A stretch of 64,000 bases of DNA from assembly GCF_003261235.1 (NCBI RefSeq), contig NZ_CP030085.1, forward strand, positions 1,581,241 to 1,645,240, in the 5' to 3' direction. The notes under the pieces were generated by a model that searched no databases, was not told the DNA's origin, and saw only the letters and a program-made list of their open reading frames with translations. The DNA is from Polynucleobacter paneuropaeus. GTDB taxonomy: Bacteria; Pseudomonadota; Gammaproteobacteria; Burkholderiales; Burkholderiaceae. Each line of letters starts with the position of its first letter. The stretch's first letter is position 1. Below are positions 8,714-17,221 of the stretch, piece after piece. A program made the translations under genes and the position numbers.

Positions 8714-10384
8714 TTAGTCACGTGCGTAAATATCCACATCTTTGGTTTCACGAACGAATAAGGTACCGATAACCAGGGTCATTGCAGCAATGATGATTGG
8801 ATACCAGAGGCCATAGTAAATATTACCGTTCTGCGCTACCAAGGCAAAGGAGATAGTTGGCAATAAGCCGCCAAACCAACCGTTACCGATATGGTACGGC
8901 AAGGACATTGAGGTATAACGAATACGGGTTGGGAACATCTCTACCAACATCGCAGCGATTGGACCGTAAACCATCGTTACCAACAAGACCAGGAAAGTTA
9001 AGAGCAAGAAGACTGCAAAGTAATTGATGGCAGCTGGATCAGCTTTGACTGGGTAGCCAGCAGCTGTCAAGCCGTCACGAATGGCTTTCTTAAACGCAGT
9101 ATCTTTTGCTTTTGCTTCAGCAGGATCGAGACCTTTTGCTGAATAGCCTTCAATCTCGGTTTCACCAATCTTCACTTTAGCAACGCTACCAGCTGGGCCA
9201 GCAATGGTGGTATAGCTTGCTGAGTTAGAAGCCATCACTTGTTTAGCAATATCGCAAGAGCTGGTGAACTTAGCTGTTCCAGTTGGGTTGAACTGGAAAG
9301 TACATTCAGACAGATCGGCAGTAATCGTTGCTGGCGATGTAGCCATTGCATTTTCCAAGGCTGGATTAGCAAAGTGGGTTAAGCCATTAAACACAGAGAC
9401 TGGTGTATTTGGAATGTAAGTAATCACAGCCAACAATAAACCGCCCATGATGATGACTTTGCGGCCAATTCTGTCGGACAAGCTACCAAATACAACGAAG
9501 AATGGTGTCGCAACCAATAAGGAAGCAGCGATCAGGAGGTTAGCGGTCTTAGCATCCACTTTCAACACTTGAGTGAGGTAGAACAAAGCGTAGAACTGAC
9601 CGGTGTACCAAACTACAGCCTGTCCAGCTACCAAACCAAAGAGAGCCAAGATCACAATCTTCAAGTTCTTCCACTGGCCGAAAGATTCGCCCAAAGGTGA
9701 CTTAGATAGCTTACCGTCTTCCTTCATCTTCTTAAATGCAGGGGATTCGTTCATTGACATACGAATCCAAACTGAAACACCTAAGAGTGCAATCGAGACG
9801 ATGAAAGGAACGCGCCAGCCCCAAACTTCAAAATCAGGCCCGGTAAATTCACGAGTGAACAAAATCACTAATAAGGAAAGGAAAAGACCCATTGTTGCTG
9901 TGGTCTGAATCCAGGCAGTATATGCACCGCGCTTACCATTTGGAGCATGCTCAGCTACATAAGTTGCAGCGCCGCCATACTCACCACCCAATGCCAAACC
10001 TTGCAATAAACGCAGGGCAATCAGAAGCACTGGAGCAGCTACGCCAATCGTTGCATAGTTCGGCAAAATACCGACCACAAAAGTGGATCCACCCATAATC
10101 ACAATAGTCACCAAGAAGGTGTACTTGCGACCGATCAAATCACCTAAGCGACCGAATACCAAGGCACCAAAAGGGCGAACAATAAAGCCGGCAGCAAAAG
10201 CCAATAAGGCGAAAATGAAAGCAGAGCCTGCATCTAAGCCTGAGAAGAATTGCTTGGCGATAACTGCAGCCAATGAACCGTATAGATAAAAGTCGTACCA
10301 CTCAAAGACTGTTCCGAGTGAAGAAGCAAAAATCACTTTGCGTTCTGCGGCAGTCATTGGGGCTGCTTTGATTGATGTTGACAT
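8714..10384 (-). CDS. MFS transporter, metabolite:H+ symporter (MHS) type, with a large extra periplasmic loop
   Basis: The protein has 556 residues, against about 430-450 for typical MHS members (ProP, KgtP, ShiA). The core is canonical: TVFEWYDFYLYG (about 23-34), GRLGDLIGRKYT (78-89), RLLQGLALGGEYGG (125-138) and SDRIGRK between helices 8 and 9. The extra length is one soluble stretch between two late transmembrane helices (about 336-452), mostly Ala/Thr/Ser/Lys-rich, with only two cysteines (Cys361, Cys377) that could form a disulfide if periplasmic. The substrate is unknown. AGGAG precedes the ATG. The gene is divergent from a GGT-like enzyme gene, and functional coupling is possible but unproven. 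Confidence 0.9.
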   Translation of the reverse strand: MSTSIKAAPMTAAERKVIFASSLGTVFEWYDFYLYGSLAAVIAKQFFSGLDAGSAFIFALLAFAAGFIVRPFGALVFGRLGDLIGRKYTFLVTIVIMGGSTFVVGILPNYATIGVAAPVLLIALRLLQGLALGGEYGGAATYVAEHAPNGKRGAYTAWIQTTATMGLFLSLLVILFTREFTGPDFEVWGWRVPFIVSIALLGVSVWIRMSMNESPAFKKMKEDGKLSKSPLGESFGQWKNLKIVILALFGLVAGQAVVWYTGQFYALFYLTQVLKVDAKTANLLIAASLLVATPFFVVFGSLSDRIGRKVIIMGGLLLAVITYIPNTPVSVFNGLTHFANPALENAMATSPATITADLSECTFQFNPTGTAKFTSSCDIAKQVMASNSASYTTIAGPAGSVAKVKIGETEIEGYSAKGLDPAEAKAKDTAFKKAIRDGLTAAGYPVKADPAAINYFAVFLLLTFLVLLVTMVYGPIAAMLVEMFPTRIRYTSMSLPYHIGNGWFGGLLPTISFALVAQNGNIYYGLWYPIIIAAMTLVIGTLFVRETKDVDIYARD

Positions 10385-10540
10385 CAGTAGCTCCTAAATA
10401 TTTTTATGGAATTAAACAACGAAGCAATTATGCTGTGAAAAATTTGAGATAAATCCATTACTTAGGGTAATTCCTCATCAAAACGGATTGGGGTTTTCCC
10501 GCGATCTACAATCGAGTATTCAATAAGGCTAAGACGATAT

Positions 10541-12139
10541 ATGCAACAAAAATGGGGTATTCAGGGGATGGCGGTTGCACCGCATTCCCTAGCATCAGAA
10601 TCAGCAGTGGCTGTTCTGCGAGAAGGTGGTAACGCACTGGAGGCAATGATTGCTGCTGCTGCAACCATTGCCGTGGTCTACCCCCATATGAACTCGATTG
10701 GCGGTGACTCTTTTTGGGTCATTCACTCTCCCGGCAAAGCGATGGGCGGCATTGATGCTTGCGGCGCTGCTGCAGGCTTAGCTAGTAAAAAATGGTACGC
10801 AGAACGAGGCATCACTAAGTCAATCCCTTTCAGGGGTGCAGTAGCTGCAAATACCGTTGCAGGAACGATTTCAGGCTGGGGGGCTGCACAACAACTTTCT
10901 CAGCAAGCGTTGAGAGGCAAGATCCCACTCTCACGATTATTAGCAGACGCAATTCATTATGCAGAAGCTGGCGTGCCAGTGACTTTCAGTCAATCCAGTC
11001 TGACTGCCAAGAAACGGGAAGAGCTGAATCCCATTCCTGGTTTTGCAGAAACTTTTCTCGTTAATGGCCGCGCCCCTGCAGTCGGTAGCATCTTTAAACA
11101 AGAGCGTTTGGCAAAAACCTTGCGACAAATTGCTAGAAAGGGAACGGAAGATTATTACCGCGGTGATCTGGCTGAATTACTCGCGAAAGAACTTGCGGAA
11201 TTAGGAAGCCCACTGCGTCTAAATGATTTGCATCGTCACCAAGCTAAGCTCATTGATCCTCTAGAACTAAAACATAGCTTGGGTCATGTTTACAACATGA
11301 CCCCCCCAACCCAAGGTGTAGTCTCTTTAATGATTTTAGGTATCTTGGATCAACTGAACCTGAAGCGCTTCAAAGTTGATAGCGCTGAATATGTACACCA
11401 CTGTGTTGAAGCCACTAAGCAAGCCTTTAAAGTGCGCGATCAATTTGTCACTGATCCTGCGTATATGAAAAAACATGCGCAATCTTTTTTAACCCCTGCT
11501 TTTCTAAAGAAGCTAGCGAAAAATATTGACTCTGAAAAAGCTTTACCTTGGGGCCAAGGTAAAGGTCCTGCCGATACCATTTGGATGGGTGTTGTTGATA
11601 AACAGGGTAATAGTGTTTCCTTCATTCAAAGTATTTATCACGAGTTCGGTGCCGGCATTGTATTGCCAAGTTCAGGCGTCAATTGGCAGAACCGTGGTTG
11701 CAGTTTTTCTCTAGACCCCAAAACACTCAATCATCTTGAGCCCTATCGCAAGCCATTCCATACACTGAATCCAGCATTAGCTTTATTTAAAGATGGCAAG
11801 ACGATGGTGTACGGAACGATGGGCGGCGATGGACAACCCCAAACACAATGTGCAGTCTTTACTCGCACTGCGACATACGGTCTTGACCCACAAGATGCTA
11901 TCAGCCGTCCTCGCTGGTTACTGGGGCGAACCTGGGGGCAAACCAGCGATAGCCTCAAACTCGAATCCCGCTTTAGTCCATGGGTCGCAAAAGAACTTCA
12001 CGCAATGGGTCATGAAATTGAGATGCTCGATGCCTTTGATGAAACCGTAGGACATGCCGGATGCATCATCCGTGAAGCCTCTGGCACTCTCAGAGGCGGC
12101 TGGGATCCCCGCAGCGATGGAGCAGTTAGCGCGTTTTAG
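10541..12139 (+). CDS. Gamma-glutamyltransferase-family Ntn hydrolase, closer to oxamate amidohydrolase/YwrD types
   Basis: The 532-residue precursor is self-cleaving. The probable new N-terminal nucleophile is Thr346 in ADT-IWMGVVDKQGN, giving a large subunit of about 345 and a small one of about 187 residues. The GGT fold is shown by GGNALEA (30-36), NSIGGDSFW (51-59), QSIYHEFGAG and MGGDGQPQ. No signal peptide is seen, so it should be cytoplasmic, unlike periplasmic GGT. The motif after the nucleophile (IWMGVVD, NWQNRG) resembles HpxW-type enzymes of purine catabolism as I recall them. Substrate is not established. The 3' end overlaps the convergent TRIC gene by 14 bp. Confidence 0.82.
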   Translation: MQQKWGIQGMAVAPHSLASESAVAVLREGGNALEAMIAAAATIAVVYPHMNSIGGDSFWVIHSPGKAMGGIDACGAAAGLASKKWYAERGITKSIPFRGAVAANTVAGTISGWGAAQQLSQQALRGKIPLSRLLADAIHYAEAGVPVTFSQSSLTAKKREELNPIPGFAETFLVNGRAPAVGSIFKQERLAKTLRQIARKGTEDYYRGDLAELLAKELAELGSPLRLNDLHRHQAKLIDPLELKHSLGHVYNMTPPTQGVVSLMILGILDQLNLKRFKVDSAEYVHHCVEATKQAFKVRDQFVTDPAYMKKHAQSFLTPAFLKKLAKNIDSEKALPWGQGKGPADTIWMGVVDKQGNSVSFIQSIYHEFGAGIVLPSSGVNWQNRGCSFSLDPKTLNHLEPYRKPFHTLNPALALFKDGKTMVYGTMGGDGQPQTQCAVFTRTATYGLDPQDAISRPRWLLGRTWGQTSDSLKLESRFSPWVAKELHAMGHEIEMLDAFDETVGHAGCIIREASGTLRGGWDPRSDGAVSAF

Positions 12140-12755
12140 TGATGAAAGCTTTAGGCACACTCAAATTCCAGTGAATTGCTGCTGCACGCAAGCCAAAGAT
12201 GGCGAGCATGCACAGCACTGCGGATTCGAGACGGTATTCCGGCAAAAAGTTGAGCGCCAAAATATAAAGACAGCAACCCAAGGTAACTGGGATTGCATAC
12301 AACTCATGCGACATGAGTAAGGTTTTTCTACCCGCTAAAACATCGCGCAATAAGCCGCCGCCAATCGCGGTGACCACTCCCAAAATGACGGGTGCAACTG
12401 GTAAACCAAAATCTAGCTGCCATGCCTTGAATGCCCCCTGGATCCCAAATAAGGCTGCGCCTAAACCATCTAAGTAAAGCATGGAGCGGTAAATTTGGGG
12501 TTGAGTAAAAAATGATTCAGCGATAAAGGTGGCCATGCTAGCGGCCAAGGCAAGCCACACATAAAGTGGTGCTTGTGACCAAAAACTGGGGACACCGAGA
12601 ATGATATCTCGAATAGTCCCGCCGCCAATCGCAGTGATCACGCCCAGCACTAGCACTCCAAAAAGATCAACGCCTCGATCAGCAATCGCCAAAACTCCGG
12701 TCACTGCGAAAGCGATTGTCGCAATGATGCTGATCCAAAATTGAATATCTTCCAT
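12126..12755 (-). CDS. TRIC family cation channel (UPF0126)
   Basis: This 209-residue membrane protein has seven hydrophobic segments formed by two repeats. Each repeat carries the TRIC signature: GVITAIGGGTIRD near residues 38-50 and GVVTAIGGGLLRD near 126-138. Bacterial TRIC homologues form trimeric monovalent-cation channels; the YadS/YicG group has also been linked to glycine uptake. The gene lies 12 nt after the gamma carbonic anhydrase stop, so a two-gene transcript is likely, and it ends inside the 3' end of the opposing GGT-like gene. Confidence 0.88.
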   Translation of the reverse strand: MEDIQFWISIIATIAFAVTGVLAIADRGVDLFGVLVLGVITAIGGGTIRDIILGVPSFWSQAPLYVWLALAASMATFIAESFFTQPQIYRSMLYLDGLGAALFGIQGAFKAWQLDFGLPVAPVILGVVTAIGGGLLRDVLAGRKTLLMSHELYAIPVTLGCCLYILALNFLPEYRLESAVLCMLAIFGLRAAAIHWNLSVPKAFITKTR

Positions 12756-12767
12756 GACAACACCTAA

Positions 12768-13292
12768 TTAGGTAATAGGCTTGAGAGTCTTAAGGTAACG
12801 CTGCGCATTGCTGACATACCGTCCAGCAATTTCTTCGATCTTTTGCATTTGCTCAGCATCGAGCATTTTCACAACTTTGGCAGGTGAGCCTAAAATCATT
12901 GAACCATCTGGAAACTCTTTCCCTTCGGTGACGAGAGCGCCTGCACCAACTAAGCAATGCTTACCAATCTTGGCGCCATTCAAAATTACGGCACCAATAC
13001 CAATTAGGCTGCCATCGCCAATCTGGCAACCATGCAACATCACCTTATGACCTACAGTGACATGCTTACCAATCAAGAGTTCAAAGCCAGGATCGGTATG
13101 CAATACCGAAGAGTCCTGAACATTGCTACCTTCACCAATTTGAATCAGATCGTTATCACCTCGAATGACTACCTGAGGCCAAATGCTCACGTTTTCATGA
13201 AGCTCTACGCGACCGATGACCTCGGCGCTCTCGGCAACCCATACGCCCTTCGCTAATGCGGGAGCAATGCCATCCAGTTCAAATATAGCCAT
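12768..13292 (-). CDS. Gamma carbonic anhydrase family protein (YrdA/CaiE-like)
   Basis: This 174-residue left-handed beta-helix protein is built from hexapeptide repeats and has a C-terminal helix. The three metal-binding histidines are visible: His65 (VLHTD), His82 (VGHKV) and His87 (LHGCQ). Members bind Zn or Fe as trimers. Carbonic anhydrase activity is proven only for some, so enzymatic function is uncertain. The gene leads a two-gene set with the TRIC channel and is divergent from the Rap1a-like gene. Confidence 0.9.
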   Translation of the reverse strand: MAIFELDGIAPALAKGVWVAESAEVIGRVELHENVSIWPQVVIRGDNDLIQIGEGSNVQDSSVLHTDPGFELLIGKHVTVGHKVMLHGCQIGDGSLIGIGAVILNGAKIGKHCLVGAGALVTEGKEFPDGSMILGSPAKVVKMLDAEQMQKIEEIAGRYVSNAQRYLKTLKPIT

Positions 13293-13381
13293 AAGCCATT
13301 ATAGGATTACCCTAGTGCGTCGCTATTTTTACTATAAGAATCATATACTGATACTTATCTATCAATGTCCAAAGGAGTTAT

Positions 13382-13744
13382 ATGAAAAAAATATTAATGG
13401 CTCTCAGTATCCTAGTCAGCTTGGTTGGCAATGCATACGCCGATGAAAAAGTTCCAGTTCTAAGCACTCAAGAATTAGTTACCGCATGTAAATTACCTGC
13501 TAGCCCAGAATCTCGTAGTTTCTGTATCGGCTACACCACAGCGATTTATGACACTTATTTAGCTACACGACATCCTCAAAAAGCTAAACCGTTTATTTGT
13601 GTTAAACAACCTGCCCCAAAACGTGACGAGGTCATTGGGGATTTTGTGAAGTGGGTCGAAGCCAACCCTCAATCTGCAGACAAGCCTGCCGCCGGAACCG
13701 TTCTGGGCTTTTTGGCAGTACGCTTTCCTTGTGCTAAACAATAA
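13382..13744 (+). CDS. Rap1a/Tai-family small exported protein
   Basis: This 120-residue protein has a signal peptide (MKKILMALSILVSLVGNAYA). The mature part has four Cys and the pattern of the Rap1a/Tai family: CIGYTTAIYDTY in the middle, FICVKQP, and a C-terminal VLGFLAVRFPC. Rap1a of Serratia is an immunity protein against a type VI secretion effector, but many members occur without such a system. No effector or secretion gene is in the window, so function is unassigned. AAGGAG lies 6 nt before the ATG. A glycine-zipper lipoprotein gene follows after 26 nt. Confidence 0.75.
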   Translation: MKKILMALSILVSLVGNAYADEKVPVLSTQELVTACKLPASPESRSFCIGYTTAIYDTYLATRHPQKAKPFICVKQPAPKRDEVIGDFVKWVEANPQSADKPAAGTVLGFLAVRFPCAKQ

Positions 13745-13770
13745 ATCTATTCAATCTTAGGAGTAGTTAT

Positions 13771-14058
13771 ATGAAAAAAATGATCGCCCTCCTTGTTACT
13801 GCATTCGCTATTACAGCTTGCTCCAATATGAGTAATACGGAACAACGCACCTTGTCTGGAGCAGGAATTGGTGCGGCAGCAGGCGCCGCTGGAACAGCAT
13901 TACTTCATGGCAATCCGATTTGGGGTGCTGTTGGTGGTGCTGCGGTTGGCGCTGCTTCAGGCTATGTCTATGACGCCTATAAGAAAGAACAGGCTTCAGA
14001 ATACAACGCTGGCTACAAAGCTGGTAAGAGCGGCTCAACATCTACCGCTCCAAACTGA
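13771..14058 (+). CDS. Glycine-zipper lipoprotein
   Basis: This 95-residue protein has a lipoprotein signal ending ITAC, with Cys17 as the predicted lipid-modified residue. It is followed by a glycine-zipper segment (GAGIGAAAGAAG, then GAVGGAAVGAASG) like those of YMGG/SlyB-type envelope proteins, and a short charged tail. It probably inserts in or packs against the outer membrane; the precise role is unknown. It has its own AGGAG and is probably co-transcribed with the Rap1a-like gene. A terminator follows at 14073-14108. Confidence 0.82.
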   Translation: MKKMIALLVTAFAITACSNMSNTEQRTLSGAGIGAAAGAAGTALLHGNPIWGAVGGAAVGAASGYVYDAYKKEQASEYNAGYKAGKSGSTSTAPN

Positions 14059-14072
14059 ATCAGTTTGCCTCC

Positions 14073-14108
14073 AAACCCAGCTTGGTTTAATTGACCAGCT
14101 GGGTTTTT
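14073..14108 (+). terminator. Terminator of the glycine-zipper gene, overlapping the end of the opposing osmC-type gene
   Basis: AAACCCAGCT (14073-14082) pairs with AGCTGGGTTT (14097-14106) across a 14-nt loop, followed by T residues. The right arm lies inside the last codons of the convergent OsmC gene, whose stop is at 14087-14089. Confidence 0.8.
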
Positions 14109-14479
14109 ATTTGGATCTCACCTGTAAGTGCTTTATGAATTGGGCATTTATTAGCAATCTCCAAGAGACGCTGTTTTTCCTCTTCCTTTAACTCGCCAAA
14201 TAATTGAATGTCGCGGTTAAATTTTTCAATATCATCCTCGCGCTCAATATGCACAGTGACGATTGCATTAGTTAAGTTCATAGCCTTACGACCGGCATAC
14301 ATTTTGAGGGTCATGCTCGTGCAAGAAGCCAAAGCAGCAGCCAAGTACTCATGCGGGGAAGGTCCGGTATTAGCTCCGCCTGAAGCCTCCTCGATATCAG
14401 CCAACAATTGAAAATTTCCAACCGTAATCTTTTGTTGAAAAGGGCCTACTCCGAACTGGGACTGTGCATTTCTGATCAT
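14087..14479 (-). CDS. OsmC/Ohr family protein
   Basis: This 130-residue protein has the two peroxidatic/resolving cysteines of the family: Cys53 in ALASCTSMT and Cys112 in ANKCPIHKAL, plus the SPHEYLAAAL helix start. Such proteins reduce organic hydroperoxides, often with lipoylated partners. The short length and CPIHKAL motif place it in the general OsmC group rather than strict Ohr. It stands alone, convergent with the glycine-zipper gene. A second, different OsmC-like gene is at 45070. Confidence 0.87.
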   Translation of the reverse strand: MIRNAQSQFGVGPFQQKITVGNFQLLADIEEASGGANTGPSPHEYLAAALASCTSMTLKMYAGRKAMNLTNAIVTVHIEREDDIEKFNRDIQLFGELKEEEKQRLLEIANKCPIHKALTGEIQIKTQLVN

Positions 14480-14553
14480 GACATTCTCTTTATTTAATTT
14501 CGACTAATTCTGAAGGTTATTTACCGATAAACATCTACTGATACTATGCCGGT

Positions 14554-15816
14554 ATGAACTTCACTCTGACCGAAATCGGCGCTAGTACTATTTTTGCGCT
14601 TGCAGTATTGCATACTTTTAGCACCTCTTATTTTGAGGCTTTAGCCAAGAGTCACCGAAGGCATGCAGGCCTTTGGCACCTGCTAGGCGAAGTTGAAATC
14701 GTCTTTGGTTTCTGGGCTGCCATCCTCATTGTTTTTCTGGCCCTGGTTGATAATTTAGAGATAGCCAGACATTACGCTAGCTCCAGAAACTTCACCGAAG
14801 CTCTCTTCGTTTTTGCCATCATGGTTGTTGCCGGCAGTAAGCCCATCCTCAACTTTGTGACTCACATCTTGCATGCTATTGGCAAAATTCTCCAAACTGT
14901 TTTGAGAACTAAGTCGACGCCCACTTTATATTTTTTAACTCTGAGCATTACACCTGTACTCGGTTCATTTATTACAGAAGCTGCTGCAATGACCTTGGCG
15001 GCTTTTTTATTGAGAGATCTGGTGTATCGCCACTCTTGTTCCAAGCTCATGCTCTTTGGAACTCTGGGGGTATTGTTTGTGAATATCTCAATTGGCGGCA
15101 CCCTGACAAACTTTGCTGCGCCCCCCGTACTCATGGTGGCTTCAACCTGGAATTGGGATAGCGCCTTCATGATGAGTCATTTTGGTATCGAATCTTGCAT
15201 TGCGATTTTGATTAACGCATTGCTCATCACTCTCTTGTTAAGAAAAGAATTTGTTGAGCCACAATCAGAAACACGTCCTGATAAAACACCACTCACAGTG
15301 ACCTTGGTTCATCTTTTATTTTTAGTAGGTGTTGTCGTTTTTGCACATGATCCAGTGATCTTTATGTGGTTGTTATTATTTTTCATTGGCTACACCACCG
15401 CATACCCCAAGCACCAAAGCCCCCTCATTCTGAGAGAGGCCTTATTGGTAGGCTTCTTCTTGGCCGGCTTAATTGTTCTAGGTGGACTACAAGAATGGTG
15501 GCTACAACCAATTTTGCAGAATATGAGTCCAACCGCAGTCTTTTATGGTGCCTTGGGGCTGACTGCTTTGACCGACAATGCTGCTCTGACCTATTTAGGC
15601 TCTCTAGTTACAGGCACTTCCCTAGAATTTAAGCTAGCCTTAGTCGGCGGTGCAGTTGCTGGTGGCGGCCTCACCGTTATCGCGAATGCCCCCAACCCCG
15701 CTGGATTAGCCATTTTGCGGCCCTATTTTCCGAATGCCGCCGTTTCTGCTGGCATGCTGCTCTTGGCGGCCATTCCGCCAACCCTAGTAACGATCCTGGC
15801 TTATCGATTCCTCTGA
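14554..15816 (+). CDS. Putative Na+/H+ antiporter (PF07399-type)
   Basis: This 420-residue membrane protein has about eleven to twelve hydrophobic segments. Conserved polar spots inside helices include SITPVLGSFITEAAAMT (about 130-146), GGTLTNFAAPP (about 180-190), LTALTDNAALTYLGS and VIANAPNPAG. These resemble the discontinuous helices of the NhaD/CitM-like ion transporter superfamily, in which PF07399 is annotated as putative Na+/H+ antiporter. Ion specificity is not demonstrated. Its transcription is independent of the divergent osmC gene, and miaB follows 58 nt downstream. Confidence 0.82.
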   Translation: MNFTLTEIGASTIFALAVLHTFSTSYFEALAKSHRRHAGLWHLLGEVEIVFGFWAAILIVFLALVDNLEIARHYASSRNFTEALFVFAIMVVAGSKPILNFVTHILHAIGKILQTVLRTKSTPTLYFLTLSITPVLGSFITEAAAMTLAAFLLRDLVYRHSCSKLMLFGTLGVLFVNISIGGTLTNFAAPPVLMVASTWNWDSAFMMSHFGIESCIAILINALLITLLLRKEFVEPQSETRPDKTPLTVTLVHLLFLVGVVVFAHDPVIFMWLLLFFIGYTTAYPKHQSPLILREALLVGFFLAGLIVLGGLQEWWLQPILQNMSPTAVFYGALGLTALTDNAALTYLGSLVTGTSLEFKLALVGGAVAGGGLTVIANAPNPAGLAILRPYFPNAAVSAGMLLLAAIPPTLVTILAYRFL

Positions 15817-15874
15817 TCTGCACAATCCCGTAAAATTAGTGCTTCGCCCCCAGTTATAAACCTGAGAACGGCAT

Positions 15875-17221
15875 ATGAAGAAGCTCTATATCAAAACCTT
15901 TGGCTGTCAAATGAATGAGTACGACTCTGACAAGATGGCTGACATCCTCCATGCTGATGAGGGCATGACGATCACCGACACACCCGAAGACGCAGATGTT
16001 GTACTTTTGAACACCTGCTCGATTCGTGAAAAAGCAGAAGACAAGGTATTCTCTGACCTCGGCCGATTACGAGAACTCAAAAAACGTAAACCCAATTTAC
16101 TGATTGGAGTAGGTGGTTGTGTTGCGAGTCAAGAAGGCCAACAAATTATCAATCGGGCACCCTATGTGGATGTTGTCTTTGGCCCTCAAACACTGCATCG
16201 TCTCCCCGATCTGATTGCGCAGCGCCATCAAACGGGTAGGCCTCAAGTCGATATTTCTTTTCCAGAAATTGAAAAATTTGATCACTTGCCGACCTCACGA
16301 AAAACACGCGGCTCTGCATATGTATCGATCATGGAGGGTTGCTCAAAGTATTGCAGTTATTGCGTAGTGCCCTATACCCGAGGTGAAGAAGTCTCGCGCC
16401 CGCTTGATGATGTTTTGACCGAAGTAGCAGGTTTAGCGGCACAAGGTATTAAAGAAATTGTTTTACTGGGACAAAATGTGAATGCCTATCTTGGCAAAAT
16501 GAGTGAAAGTGGTGAGTTAGCTGACTTTGCTTTACTGATTGAATATGTTGCTGAAATTCCGGGGGTTGAGCGGATTCGCTTTACAACGAGCCATCCAAAA
16601 GAATTTACGCAACGCTTAATTGATGTCTATGCAAAAGTACCTAAGCTAGTAAGCCATTTGCATTTGCCCGTTCAGCATGCTTCTGATTCTGTTCTGTCTG
16701 CCATGAAGCGCGGCTATACCGCCTTAGAATACAAAAGCATCATTCGTAAAATGCGGGCTGTCAGACCTGACCTAACGCTCTCCAGCGACTTCATCGTTGG
16801 ATTCCCAGGTGAAACCGATGAGGACTTTAATAAGCTACTCAAAATGGTTGAAGAACTCCAATTTGATAATAGTTTCTGCTTTATCTTCAGCCCTCGACCT
16901 GGCACGCCTGCTGCCAATTTGACTGATGACACGCCCTATGAGATCAAACTAAGACGCTTACAAACTCTGTTGGCTCTAATTGACTCACAGGGCGAAAAAA
17001 TTAGTCAGGCCATGCTTGGTAATACCGAAACCATTTTGGTTGAGGGGCTTGCTAAAGATGGCGTTAATCTTCAAGGGCGTTCTGCAAATAATCGCATCAT
17101 TCATCTTGAAGTACCAGATCAAAATAGTGATAACTGGATTGGAAAAATGATCGATGTCAAAATTACCGAAGTATTGAATTACACCTTGCGCGGTGAATTG
17201 ATTGAATCCTATGTCCACTAA
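15875..17221 (+). CDS. miaB: tRNA-2-methylthio-N6-isopentenyladenosine synthase
   Basis: The protein has 448 residues. The N-terminal MTTase domain carries three cluster cysteines, Cys11, Cys48 and Cys82. The radical-SAM CxxxCxxC is Cys156, Cys160 and Cys163 in EGCSKYCSYC. A C-terminal TRAM domain follows. The enzyme adds methylthio to i6A37 of tRNAs reading UNN codons. A weak -10-like TAAAAT lies about 40 nt upstream. The stop overlaps the ybeY start region. In many proteobacteria phoH/ybeZ lies between miaB and ybeY; here it does not. Confidence 0.97.
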   Translation: MKKLYIKTFGCQMNEYDSDKMADILHADEGMTITDTPEDADVVLLNTCSIREKAEDKVFSDLGRLRELKKRKPNLLIGVGGCVASQEGQQIINRAPYVDVVFGPQTLHRLPDLIAQRHQTGRPQVDISFPEIEKFDHLPTSRKTRGSAYVSIMEGCSKYCSYCVVPYTRGEEVSRPLDDVLTEVAGLAAQGIKEIVLLGQNVNAYLGKMSESGELADFALLIEYVAEIPGVERIRFTTSHPKEFTQRLIDVYAKVPKLVSHLHLPVQHASDSVLSAMKRGYTALEYKSIIRKMRAVRPDLTLSSDFIVGFPGETDEDFNKLLKMVEELQFDNSFCFIFSPRPGTPAANLTDDTPYEIKLRRLQTLLALIDSQGEKISQAMLGNTETILVEGLAKDGVNLQGRSANNRIIHLEVPDQNSDNWIGKMIDVKITEVLNYTLRGELIESYVH

